A DNA stretch of 64,000 nt from Podarcis raffonei (lineage: Eukaryota; Chordata; Lepidosauria; Squamata; Lacertidae), in NCBI RefSeq assembly GCF_027172205.1, contig NC_070617.1:1433501-1497500 (forward strand), written 5' to 3'. Both the position numbers and the translations under genes were made by a program. The notes beneath the pieces are model-generated. The model saw only the letters and a list, made by a program, of their open reading frames with translations. It made no database searches and was not told the DNA's origin. This document shows positions 37,601 through 48,800 of the stretch, one piece after another (the stretch's first letter is position 1; every line of letters begins with the position of its first letter).

Positions 37601-39377
37601 CATGGATGCAGAAACTGGAGTATTTGCCACACAGGTCACTGTCCCACTAGATGGCTCCAAGACCAACTGTCCTATGGCACAGTCATTAACAGTATTTGGA
37701 AATTTTAACTCTGTGTCATGACTGGAATACATATGTAGCCAGTCTTGGTGAGGGCAGGTGAAGTTACCCTTCACTACAATATTTCCTCTTTGGGATGCTT
37801 CCTTGATTCCATCATCATCATTCATCATCATCATAATGTTGATCAGGGGGACAATACCACATCCACTGTATGAAATGATTATTGGTGATGGGAATACTAT
37901 GTATAGTTTTGATCACTGCTTCCAAAAAAATGTGGGTAGGGTTTTCAAAGGTGACACCTGTTCCTTTTAAAATGTGTTTGTTTTATGCCTGTTGAATTTC
38001 TGTAAAGGGCTGTAGTCTCCCAGAGAAAAGGACATTGTCTTAAAATATTTTATTTGTTCTTTCTCCACCCCTTCCCTAGCTTTTTGTGAGCACTGAAGTA
38101 CAAAATCTTAAAAAGGTTTTTTGGATTGGAGTCTTTAAAGACAAGGGAGGGACATGGAAATGGCTGTCAGGGAAGATAGTTTCAGAAACGTAAGTTTTTG
38201 AAGAAATATTTGTTAATGACATACGTTCCAAAAAGTTTTAGATTCTGATTACATAATTGATCCATTTGCTCTCCAAATATATTTTGCCATGCACTTTTCT
38301 CTACTACCAAAGATCTACATATGTATTCCTCCACATCATTATCCAGGTGAGTGACTGCTTCTTCTCACAAGGTTGGAGAGGCAGGAAGGCTGCTCTTCCT
38401 GCTTCTCTAAACAAGTGAATGTGCTGATTCAGAAGAGGGTGAAAACATGCTTTTAAATGGTTTGTGCTGCTTAGCTCAGCTTCAACGGGACTTGTAGGAA
38501 CCTAAAGCTGAGCAACACTCTCTTTAGGAAAATATTTCTACAGTTTATTATCGTTATTATTATTAATTTTATTGAAGTTTTTATCTCTACAAAATAACAG
38601 AAAGAAAGGTTTACACATATGTACATGTTAGTAAACAAAGCATGCCACCACCTCACAACCCACCACCACCATTGGTTCGACATAACTCGAAATGTGAGTT
38701 AAAATCTGACTTCCTTCCATCGTTGCTTGACCTTAATTCTATAACTTATCTTTACAGTTGTGTTGTTATATTGTATTTGACAAATATTCTGATTTTACTT
38801 GCATTTGTAACCTTTCCCCCTTACAAACTTTGTTCTTTACATATCAATATTTCTGTACCAGAGCAGTGTTTTTTCGTATATTCATTCATGAAACTCCATT
38901 CTTTTATTAAATTTTGATTTGTTTGACCTCTGATAGCTGCCGTCATTTTGCCCAATTCAACAAATTCAATAAGTTTGATTTGCCTGTCTATTATTGTGGG
39001 TATTTTGTCTCCCTTCCAGTTCTTTGTTATAAGAACTCTTGCGGCAGCGGATGCATAGAAGAATATCCTTTTCTTATTTATGGGGATGTCATTTGTTATT
39101 AATCCCAGAAGATACGCTTCTTAAAATATACGTTTCCAAGTAATAGTAGAAGGCATGGGGAGTGAGTGAGGAAGTAGACATCCAATCTTGATCGATCAGT
39201 GCTGCTGTTTCTTTTCTTTTCAGCTACTGGAATTACTATGAGCCAAATAGAGAACCGAACCACGACTGTATTGCAATGTCCTTTGATTGCTACTACAACA
39301 AATGCTGGATGGCAGTAAAATGTGATCTACCAATAAACTATGTTTGTAAGAAGGTGCCTAAGGATACTTGGCTCTAA
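31590..39377 (+). CDS. C-type lectin-like type II membrane receptor (CLEC4/CD209/ASGR-like), first exon not found
   Basis: Exons 31590-31700, 33866-33964, 35433-35519, 36632-36783, 38080-38189 and 39224-39377 join with AG/GT sites and matching phases into 236 residues plus stop. Exon 1 seen here encodes a short juxtamembrane part and a signal-anchor helix (LILEIFIIAALTLLIYML). Two short exons encode a helical stalk (YQKELEKRQEF; NDELQKEID). The last three encode a C-type lectin domain: DGWLIYERTLYWF, NCEREGANLISAES, VFWIGVFKDKGGTWKWLSG, YEPNREPNHDC and YVCKK. An EPN motif is present, but the WND motif of the second calcium site is not (NKCWMAVKC), and the N-terminal Cys pair of long-form domains is missing. 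Five cysteines in the last exon suggest an extra disulfide. Phase shows that an upstream exon ending in one base is needed. AATAAA lies at 39572. The ligand and exact family member are uncertain. Confidence 0.82.
32040..32890. other. Intronic sequence, possible old LTR-type repeat
   Basis: Inside the first seen intron of the lectin gene. The frames 32459-32881 (+) and 32841-32548 (-) overlap on opposite strands without any domain. The style (CTCCCCGCTGGTC, TAGCTTCATGACCC) suggests a repeat, but I cannot name it. Confidence 0.25.
33208..33343. mobile_element. hAT-like miniature element (CAGGGCTTTTTT type)
   Basis: It starts CAGGGCTTTTTTTCAGC and ends TTCTAGTAAAATAGCACTG; the interior includes GAACAAGGGAGGCATTC. 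The flanking 8-mers GATATACG and GATAGATG match at 6 of 8 positions. A second copy lies at 45885-46018. Confidence 0.65.
34597..35195 (-). mobile_element. L2-type LINE 3' fragment with (TAA)n tail
   Basis: The (TAA)n tail at 34599-34646 is followed by the same 3' UTR as the copy at 13040. The frame 35025-34738 encodes VLTFKALNGLGPVDLK, then LREVRLQGTKQRVFSVV and [11 protein letters not shown]. It lies in a lectin gene intron. Confidence 0.85.
36045..36425 (-). mobile_element. L2-type LINE internal fragment
   Basis: The minus strand encodes NLPFLGKVLERVVVDQIQ, matching the start of the 445-residue frame in the longer copy. It is rearranged and out of frame. It lies in a lectin gene intron. 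Confidence 0.6.
37193..37463 (+). mobile_element. CORE-type tRNA-derived SINE with repeated head
   Basis: TAGTGGTTAAGAG occurs twice near 37201 and 37229, so part of the tRNA head is duplicated. GGTTCGATTCCCCGC, GGGTGACCTTGGGGC and a (CTT)n tail follow. TAGATCC flanks it at 37186-37192 and 37464-37470. It lies in the intron between the first two lectin-domain exons. Confidence 0.85.
38545..39140 (-). mobile_element. L1 LINE 3' end fragment
   Basis: The minus strand encodes FFYASAAARVLITKNW, then KLIEFVELGKMTAAIRG, as in the end of L1 ORF2, followed by an AT-rich 3' end. It sits in the last lectin intron. Confidence 0.7.
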
Positions 39378-39780
39378 GAAGACACCTTAAGATGAACGTA
39401 ACTGGATCCCATGATCACTACACAAAAACAAAACCAAGAGATCACCCACCCCACTGTTTTAATGCACAATCCACACTCTGCCACCTACATTTTGGGACTC
39501 TCTGGCAGCAGCCCTCAAAAACCAGCTTGAAAAGGCCTTATTCTGCAAGCTCAAATGTAGATGACTACAAAAATAAAGAATGGAAGGATCCAATCATAGC
39601 CTGTTTTTCGTTCAATGCATTTATTTGCAATGCACACCAATATTTGTTTTCTTACTCTGTGTGTCTGATGCCCCATTGCCTCTTCTGATCTGCATGGACA
39701 CTAACTTACAGGGCACATAAGGGCAACTGGTGAGTTCATAGCCTGGGGGGTGGACACCGTAACTTTTTCATCCCCGGTGG
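39378..39780 (+). other. Lectin gene 3' UTR and downstream
   Basis: AATAAA at 39572 lies 195 bases after the stop and is the likely polyadenylation signal. I see no other gene. Confidence 0.5.
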
Positions 39781-39781
39781 T

Positions 39782-39920
39782 AGAATCATAGAGTTGGAAG
39801 GGCCGCTGAGGATTACCTAGTTGAACCCCCTGCAATGCGGGAATGTGCAGCCGTTACTTATGGGGCTTGAACCTGCAGACTTTGCATTGTCAGCCCCACG
39901 GTCTAGCCAATTGAGCTCTT
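39782..39920. mobile_element. CR1-related SINE-like fragment
   Basis: TAGAATCATAGAGTTGGAAG and CCCCCTGCAATGCGGG are CR1 3'-end motifs. The part that follows (GGGGCTTGAACCTGCAG, then CTAGCCAATTGAGCTCTT) looks tRNA-derived, suggesting a SINE with a CR1 tail. Confidence 0.55.
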
Positions 39921-40289
39921 CAGTGTCTTGATGCAGTTGGGGACTGGATGAGGATCAATAAATCAGCTTTGTCTGCTTCACCAAATGCAGCCATTCCTGG
40001 GGACCCACAGGTTGAGAACCGCTGACATACATAAATGTATAAACCGCATGTCTGAAACTCCACAGAAAAAGGTCCTGAAACCATTTTGTCTCTCCCAAAT
40101 GACCTCAAATATTTCTCTGCAAGGTCGAAGGAAATGGGGAGCCTCCCCATTGTCTCTTTGCTCACAAATCCTTAACACATCAATCACTGTTGGAGTCAGC
40201 TGCTGCGACTGGCTTCCGTTTCCTGCCAAGGCAAGAAATATCCCATCTCCTATTCCACTTCTTTCCGGTCTTGCACTGTTCTAACACCC

Positions 40290-40537
40290 AACTCTTCGTT
40301 CTGGTTTTAGGGGATTCTGGTTCTGTTAACCCCTCCTCATCTGGAGTGGAGTCAAACCCCTCTCACTCTCCTCCAGCTTGCTCTGCATTGTTTTCAGATT
40401 CCACAGGCAGCATTCCAGAGTGAGGATAGATTATCTCTTCCTGACTGTGCGAAGGACTCAAGTTTCTACTCCCCTCAGCTTGCCCCTCTTCCTCTTCTGA
40501 TTCCTCGCTGTCTCTCAGAGCAAAAGTGTCCCTGACA
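40290..40537 (-). mobile_element. Possible LTR-type relic
   Basis: The minus strand starts TGTCAGGGACAC and has GA-rich sequence similar in style to 54570-54880, which also starts TGTCAGGGAC. No partner or duplication was seen. Confidence 0.2.
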
Positions 40538-40579
40538 CCATTATTGTTATTTCTGTTGTCTAGTCTTTAACCATAATAA

Positions 40580-40610
40580 ATATTGATTGATTGATTGATT
40601 GATTGATTGC
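40580..40610. repeat. (ATTG)n microsatellite
   Basis: A tandem GATT/ATTG tetranucleotide. Confidence 0.9.
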
Positions 40611-40665
40611 CTTTCTAGAACAGATTACCATTCCTAGAGTAGACAAACGTTAAAAAGGAGATATA

Positions 40666-41356
40666 TACATATATTAAATAATATTTATTACTTTTCCAAC
40701 AATTTAAACACTACAGAAAAAACAACAAAAAAGAACAATACTATACAATACAAAAACACTACATAACACTAACACATTAAACTAACAAAGCAAAACAAAA
40801 ACAATTTAAAACACATCAAACAATTTCAATATCTTATCTTTCATTCGCTTATTTCAACGATCTCCTCGCACCTCCCTTTTTGTATTCCACTTCTGTTAAT
40901 TGTTTCAGCAATTCCTTTCCATCTTCCTCTGTTTTCTATCCTATAATTATCTTAACCCATTCTAACCTTATTTTTTCCTTTAATATATTAATCTATTTAT
41001 ACTTAATTCCTTATAACATTTCTACTAAAGCCATATAACTTCATTCCAATGTTCTCCTAACATTCTTTAATTTTACAGTATTTCTGTAAATAGTCTTTAA
41101 ACTTTTTCCGGTCTTCTTCCACCGACTCTTCTCCCTGGTCTCGGATTCTGCCAGTCATTTCCGCCAGTTCCATATAGTCCATCAACTTCATCTGCCATTC
41201 TTCCCGGGTGGGTAAATCTTGTGTCTTCCAATACATGAGTATTGATGTATTCTTGCTGCTGTTGTTGCATACATGAAAAAAGTTCTATCCTTCTTTAATA
41301 CCAATTGGCCGACCATGCCCAGGAGAAAGGCCTCTGGTTTCTTCAGGAAGGTATAT
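40666..41356 (-). mobile_element. L1 LINE, 5'-truncated, inserted in CR1
   Basis: An A-rich end (T-rich on the minus strand) is followed by L1 ORF2 C-terminal sequence (KKPEAFLLGMVGQLVLKKD, MYATTAARI). TTAAAAAGGAGATATA (left, ending 40665) and TTAAAAAGGAGAGATATA (41357-41374) are the target-site duplication, differing by a GA. It is close kin of the copy at 55751. Confidence 0.8.
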
Positions 41357-41667
41357 TTAAAAAGGAGAGATATAATAGTCATGGGAGACTTCAGCTATTC
41401 TGTTATCTGTTGGAAATAAAACTGCCAAAAATGTAAAGCCAACAATTTCCTCATTTGCCTTGCTGACAATTTCATTTCCCAGAAGGTGAAAAAAGCAACA
41501 AGGGGATTAACTATTTCGGGCCTGCTCCTACCAGTAAGGAAGAACTGGTCAATGAGGTGGGAGTCTCTTCCTCTGGGAGGAAGAGACCACATCCTCTGAA
41601 GATTCATCATACAGAAGAAAGGAAAATCTGAGCATAGTCAGACACACACACTCTGGAATTTAAGATA

Positions 41668-41995
41668 AGGTAAAGGTAAAGGTACCCCTACCCGTACGGG
41701 CCAGTCTTGACAGACTCTGGGGTTGTGTGCCCATCTCACTTAAGAGGCCAGGGGCCAGCGTGACAAAGCTGCATCTGGCGAGCCAGCGCAGCACACGGAA
41801 ACGCCATTTACCTTCCCGCCAGTAAGCGGTCCCTATTTATCTACTTGCACCTGGGGGTGCTTTCGAACTGCTAGGTTGGCAGGCGCTGGGACCGAGCAAC
41901 GGGAGCGCACCCCGCCACGGGGATTCGAACCACCGACCTTTCAATCGGCAAGCCCTAGGCGCTGAGGCTTTTACCCACAGCGCCACCCGCGTCCC
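41668..41995 (-). mobile_element. Sauria SINE, near full length
   Basis: Same family as 8433-8790, with the tRNA-like head CGCGGGTGGCGCTGTGGG and B box GGTTCGAATCC on the minus strand. TGGAATTTAAGATA flanks it exactly at 41654-41667 and 41996-42009. Confidence 0.92.
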
Positions 41996-42059
41996 TGGAA
42001 TTTAAGATAGCTGTTTTCAAAAAGCTGAAGGAACCACTGTATGAGATCACTTGGCCAGA

Positions 42060-42066
<7 letters not shown>

Positions 42067-42109
<43 letters not shown>
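42067..42109. repeat. (GA)n microsatellite
   Basis: A dinucleotide run with one AAA interruption. Confidence 0.9.
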
Positions 42110-42382
42110 GTTGATGAGGGTTTGATAAAGGTGAGATGTTGAAAACACAAGTGCAAACAATTCAAACAAAAAAATAAAGGAAAGGGGCTGCATCAAAAGA
42201 AAACCAGGGTGGCTGCATAAGGCGCTTTCCAATGAGCTGAGATTTAAAAGGGGCATGAAAAAGAAACAGGAGAAGGGACAAATCACAAGGGAGGAGCACG
42301 CCCTGTCTTGCTGCCCATTTTGCTGCAAACAGAGTAATGTTCCAGGCCAGTTGCGCTCAAAGGCATTGCCGCAGAATCAGTG

Positions 42383-42624
42383 CAGTGGTACCTCGGGTTA
42401 CATATGCTTCAGATTACATACGGTTCAGGTTACAGACTCTGCTATCCCAGAAATAGTACCTTGGGTTAAGAACTTTGCTTCAGGATGAGAACAGAAATCG
42501 TGCTCTGGCGGCACGACAGCAGTGGGAGGCCCCATTAGCTAAAGTGGTGCTGCAGGTTAAGAACAGTTTCAGGTTAAGAACAGACCTCCGGAACGAATTA
42601 AGTAGGTAACCAGAAGTATCACTG
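42383..42624. mobile_element. Tigger-like miniature element, copy 1
   Basis: The ends CAGTGGTACCTCGGGTTA and GGTAACCAGAAGTATCACTG are inverted. The interior shares CAGGTTAAGAACAG and GGCCCCATTAGCTAAAG with copies at 47326 and 53713. Confidence 0.75.
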
Positions 42625-42895
42625 TACTGATCCTCGTCAGTGGCAGTAATGGAAATAATCAAGCAATTCACCACTGCCCTGATTGTGTCCTCATAATTTC
42701 TCCTAAAGGAGCTCTTTGGGGTTTCTCCAGATCTTTTTATTGTTTACTATTGTTTACCTGTTAATTCTTTTTTTATTTGTTGATTCTTTAATTTCTAGGG
42801 ACAAGAGTATTCCTAATTTCTAATGACATACATGTAAATAAAATAGCAAGAACAGACACCTAGAATTACAAGCATGATTCAGACTTCTGGATTAT

Positions 42896-45800
42896 TTAAA
42901 ACTGTCTTCTTATTAGCTGCTCCCTGCTGTTCAGCTCAGGCCTCAGTAAAATAACATAGCATTTGGGGGTAAAGATGCAGCCCAGTAACCCACAACTGGA
43001 GGCCAAGATGGAGAAGATCTCCACAGCCACCATATATTTGCCCTTGGTGCTCAAGTAGGATGGAACAAAGGAGAGCCACACACTGCAAAAGACCAACATG
43101 CTGAAGGTGATGAATTTGGCTTCATTGAAACTGTCAGGCAACTTTCTAGCTAGGAAAGCCACCGTGAAGCTCACAATGGCCAGCAAACCCATGAATCCCA
43201 GGACACAATAAAACATGACAGTGGAACCTTCATTACATTCTAGTATTATTTCTTCAGTCATTGAGTCCATGTCAACGTCTGGGAAAGGAGGAGAAGTTGC
43301 CAGCCATATGCTACAGATTGTGGCTTGAATAAGGGAGCAGGAAAGAACCATGGAGCTGGCCAGTGGCTTCCCGACCCACTTCCTCATTCGGGACCCTGGT
43401 TTGGTAGCCATGAAAGCTAGAACCACAATGGCAGTTTTGGCCAATATGCAAGAAATTGCCACTGAGAAGATCATGCCAAAAGCAGTTTGCCGAAGGAGGC
43501 AGGTCACTTCCTCAGGCTGGCCAATGAAGAGCAGAGCACAAAGGAAGGAGAGGAGGAGGAAAAGGAGGAGAATATAAGTGAGGTTGCGGTTGTTGGCTTT
43601 AACTATGGGAGTATCTCTGTGCTTTGTGAATATTTGAAGCGCCAAAGCTGTGATGAAGGAAAAGAAGAGGGCCAACGTGGCCAAACTGATCCCCAACGGT
43701 TCTCCATAAGACAAGAATGTTTTGTCTTTCGGGAGGCAGCCATCCTGTTCATTGTTTGCATATTGATCTCCAGGGCATTCTAAACAGTCATTCATGTCTG
43801 AAAATGAAAAAGGAAGAAACAAATCTTATTTTTTAAAAAGGTCTTCTTTCCCCAAATTGGCACAGTGCATCTAAGAGATGCCAGAATGTATATTTGCTAC
43901 TTCCATACTGTTTTCCCACTAGAGAAAGGAGCTTCTGATGCACAGGTAAAATTAAAGCGTGTGATGTATTCCTTACCCTCCTTGTTTGAGATCTTCCCTT
44001 CTGGACACGGAAGGCAATCATAGCAGCAGAATGGCTTTCCTTCCTTCTTGTTCTTTCTATAACCTACATGACAATTCTCATTACACAGAGAAGTGGGTTG
44101 TGCCTGTTCATAAATGAAAGAAGGAAATTGTTTAGGAGTTTGCATCTCACTGACCTATCTTCAAATAATAAAAACGACAGTAAAGCAATAGCTTGCTAGA
44201 GGTTTGTGCTTTTTTCTAAAGATGACCTTTAATCCAGCACTAATTATAGCATTGGAACTCCAGTACATTTCCCTTTATGAAAGCCATATTAGTAAGTATT
44301 TAAATTTCTACTGATATTAGCATGGCAGTGCTAATCTCTATCAAATTAGAAAATGTTCAGGTGAAAGCTTATTGGGTCAATATTTCATGACTATAGAAAT
44401 TGCTCAAGCATTTTTGACATAAACGTTGGCTCTCGATGCAATCTTTCAGTGCTATTTGTTTCTAGAGTTACCTTCTTCATCACCTGCATGTGCCCTACAA
44501 GTTACTGTATTTTTCGCTCTATAGGACGCACTTTCCCCCCTCCAAAAATGAAGGGGAAATGTGTGTGCATCCTATGGAGTGAATGCAGGCTTTCCCTGAA
44601 GCCTGGAGAGCGAGAGGGGTAGGTGTGCACCGACCCCTCTCGCTCTCCAGGCTTCAGGCAGCTATCCGCAAGCCTTCGGAGTGCTCCAAAGGCTTGCGGA
44701 CAGCAGCCTGCAGCCTGAAGCCCGGCAAGCGCTGCACCAACTCCCGCTGCACTCGCCGGGCTTCAGGCAGCCATCCACAAGCCTTCGGAGCATGGCGGGA
44801 GTTCCTGCTGCGCTCGGCAGGCTTGCGGATAGCTGCCTGCTCTGGAGGCTGGGGTCGGGGGAAGCTCGGGAGCAGCAGCGAGGTTGCGCACAATCTTGCT
44901 GCTGCTCCTGGACCTGGGGTGCCATCAAATTGAGCAGGATTGAGCCCTCTGCTCACTAACCTCTGAGTAAATGGTCCAATCCTGACTGCAGGGGTCTGAA
45001 GTATGGTCTAAAGAAAGGTGGAGAGCATTTCTGACAGTATGTTCAATTGGAGTTTTAAGAACCCTAATCAAACATTGCCTTATCCCCACTTGATTTGGGG
45101 CCAAATAACTCCAGAATGGATTGGTAGTGTGCGTGCATGCAAAATACTAGGAAGGAAAGAAAAAAGAAAGGAGGAAGGAAGGAAGGATATTCTAATTAAA
45201 AGACATACTGGGCTACTTTGAATTTAATGGACTAGTGACACTCTGCAGCTCAGATACCTCTGCAAAGAGACTTGGAAACACAATAGCTTTCTTTCGAACA
45301 GACAAGTGTTTTCTCTAGTATATCTAGTCTGATAATTGATGGTGATTCAATGTGTTGCAGTGAGGCAGATTTTGGACTGAGCAAAAAACTAGAGAAAATC
45401 CAGAACAACTTCTTACCTGGTTGAACCAGTTGGGCCACATGATACCATCATCATGAATGGTTAACCTCTTTTCTGGGGGAGCTTGTGGGTCCATTGTTCC
45501 AACTTTGGCTCTCAGAAATGACTGATTTGGGAATGTGACCCAATTTACTATATCAAATCCAGCTATTAATTTCCCATTTTGGTCAAAGGAAACTTCTTCC
45601 CCGGCACTATTATTTAATGAAACTCTTCCCAGAAAGTGGTGGACCTAAGTTTGAAGAGGAAAAAAGCAATAAATGAAGATGCCAAAAATAATTAAATATA
45701 AGTAATATTTGTACAAATAGAGTGTTTATCTTTAACATCTAAGAGGTATAGTTCATGGTCTCCTTAAAAGATGTATGTTAGTGTCTTTCTCTCTGTGTTT

Positions 45801-48800
45801 TTAATGAGTCTCTTTTAATGAGTCAGTTTATCAAGCTTATCCAAAATGGATGGAGCTAAAAAGGAAAAACGAATTAATGAGCTCTACTATTTTCTAGAAA
45901 AAGAGAGGCTGGAACTCACCACAAACCCCCCCCCCTTCGTTCCCTTGGAATAGCAATGGTGCCCCCTGGAGAGGGGAGAGAACTGAGTTCCCCTGAGTTA
46001 TGGCTGAAAAAAGCCCTGCTCATGAGGATATACAAAAGTTCGACATTGTGGAACACAATATTCATTTAACTGTTTTGTGAAGGCTAATTTCAATTGTAGC
46101 AATGTTCATTGTGAAGGTAAGATGTGGTTCTTTTAAGAATTACAGTTAGTCTTGGCCTAAATTTCATAGAACTTAGACCACAAATCTAAAATACTGGTGT
46201 CCATGTGTTTTATTATTCAACAACTGGGCGAGGGCTCAGGGCCTTGACACGCAGTGAGTTTCCCCTACTGACAGAGGTATTCAAGAAAAGTGCCCCCTTT
46301 GGCTGAGCTCCAGAGTTGATTACAGACATCTGTATTAACAGGAAGACAACATTACCTGCCATGGCTGTTGATCTGTAAGTTTCCATCTTGCTCCACCTGC
46401 CATTGCTCTGCAATTTAATTTGGGGGACTGCATGGTGTGCAAAGCATGTGCCAAAATATAGATTGCATTGTAGATGCTGTAGCTGTGGGCTGTCATGCTC
46501 GTTTCAAAAACAGACCCAGGAAGGCTCTCAATATTCTCCTCCCCAGTGCAGAATTTGTCATCTTTCTTCTCTGAAGCAGGGTCAGGGAAACCACAATTAA
46601 ATGCCTCTTCCCAGAAAACTTTGAGAAAACGGTCTTCTTTTTCCAAGGTAGGGTTTCTCATCTGAATAAATTTCTGGAATCCTGGAAGATCCTTAGAGTG
46701 AACTGCAAAGGATAGAGCCCCGTGGAGGAATGTGATGTCCCAACCTCTTTGAATGGGAAATGAGGTGAAATCCATCTGGGCTGTCATAATCCAGACTTTT
46801 GTATTTCCTTGTATTGGCACATCATTTGTTTCTGCAAGTTTGGGTATCATTCTCATTACCATAATTGTTTGAATTTCACCATGCACAATCACAGCATTGG
46901 CAGTGCTTCCCACAATAATGCTGATTGTTTTCGAACCTTCTTCCACCATTTCATCAAACTCACCAGAAGAGGTAAGCCTAGGGAAACTTTCTATAAAATC
47001 AAAGCAGATACCCTTCTGGGCAAAGATGGGGAGAATATTTTGTACAAATCTCTCTCCAGTGTCATCTTGGAGAAAAAGCACACCGATCCACACCCAACGA
47101 AAATGCAGCAGTAACTGGAGGATCCCCTCGTATTGCTGAGCCCCATCTGGGAATATCCAGTGGGTGAAAAGAGCTTGAATGTCATTAGTCGTCAAAGGAG
47201 AAGAGCCATAGATGAGCTGAAGAGGGTCATTGTTAAAATCAAGGGAGGAAAGGTGATAACAAATGATGATATCAAAACACCAATTAGACTCGAAACCAGA
47301 TTTCAGTCTCTGTTTAAATGGTATACAGTGGTACCTTGGGTTAAGAACTTAATTCGTTCCGGAGGTCCGTTCTTAACCTGAAACTGTTCTTAACCTGAAG
47401 TACCACTTTAGCTAATGGGGCCTCCTGCTGCCGCCACGCCGCCGGAGCACGATTTCTGTTCTCATCCTGAAACAAAGTTCTTAACCCAAGGTACTATTTT
47501 TGGGTTAGCGGCGTCTGTAACCTGAAGCATCTGTAACGTGAAGTATCTGTAACCCGAGGTTGTTTTTGTTTAGTCGTTTGTAGCTTCGAGAACACTGTCC
47601 AACCATCTCGTCCTCTGTTGTCCCCTTCTTCTTGTGCCCTCAATCTTTCCCAACATCAGGGTCTTTTCCAGGGAGTCTTCTCTTCTCATGAGGTGGCCAA
47701 AGTATTGGAGCCTGAGCTTCAGGATCTGTCTTTCCAGTGAGCACTCAGGGCTGATTTCCTTCAGAATGGATCACTTTGATCTTCTTGTAGTCCATGGGAC
47801 TCTCAAGAGTCTCCTCCAGCACCAGAATTCAAAAGCATCAATTCTCCGGCGATCAGCCTTCTTGATGGTCCAGCTCTCACTTCCATACATCACTACTGGG
47901 AAAACCATGGCTTTAACTACACGGACCTTTGTCGGCAAGGTGATGTCTCTGCTTTTTAAGATGCTGTCTAGGTTTGCCATCGCCTTTCTCCCAAGGAGCA
48001 GGCGTCTTTTAATTTCATGACTGCTGTCACCATCTGCAGTGATCATGGAGCCCAAGAAAGTAAAATCTCTCTCTGCCTCCATTTCTTCCCCTTCTATTTG
48101 CCAGGAGGTGATGGGACCAGTGGCCATGATCTTCGGTTTTTTGATGTTGAGCTTTAGACCATATTTTGCGCTCTCCACTTTCACCCTCATTAAAAGGTTC
48201 TTGTAACCCAAGGTACTACTGTATATTAACCAGGAGGATTTGCCTTTTTCATTATTTCTGTTTAAAAATCTAAACAGAAATAAATTTAGAATCTACAGAT
48301 TTGGGAAATACTTGGCTATTAATGACTTCACATCAAATATAGCAATTTTGCAGTTAGGTTTATGGAAGAATTGGCTGCTTTTCACATCTAAAGAAAAGTA
48401 AAGGAAATAACTGGTAAATGCTTGTTCAAAGAAAAGCCTGATAAAGCTTTCTCCCCCTGCTGCATGTAAGGTTTCTCGTCTGAATAAATTCTGGAACCCT
48501 AGATGATTCCTTGTGTCAACTGCGAAGGATAGAGAACCATGGAGGAAAGCTATTTCCCACCACCTCTGCATAGGTTATGATATGAAATCCATCTGGACTG
48601 TTCTAATTCCAAACTTTTGCCATAGTTAGTATTGGTACATCATCTGTTTCTGCAGTATTGAGCCACGTTCTCACTTGGCTGTGCTTCCTATCACAACCAT
48701 GATCATTTCAGGGCCATTCTCCACAATTTCACTGAGCTAACCAACAAGAGCTTGTTTATGGATCCCCCCCCCATAAAATCAAAACAGATTTCCCAAACCT

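Larger units (their letters stand above)
41357..42380 (+). mobile_element. CR1 LINE endonuclease-region fragment, interrupted
   Basis: The plus strand encodes IVMGDFSYSVICWK, then ADNFISQKVKKATRG, resembling the CR1 endonuclease (MGDFNYPDICW type). It has stops. An L1 lies at its left and a Sauria SINE at 41668-41995 splits it. Confidence 0.6.
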
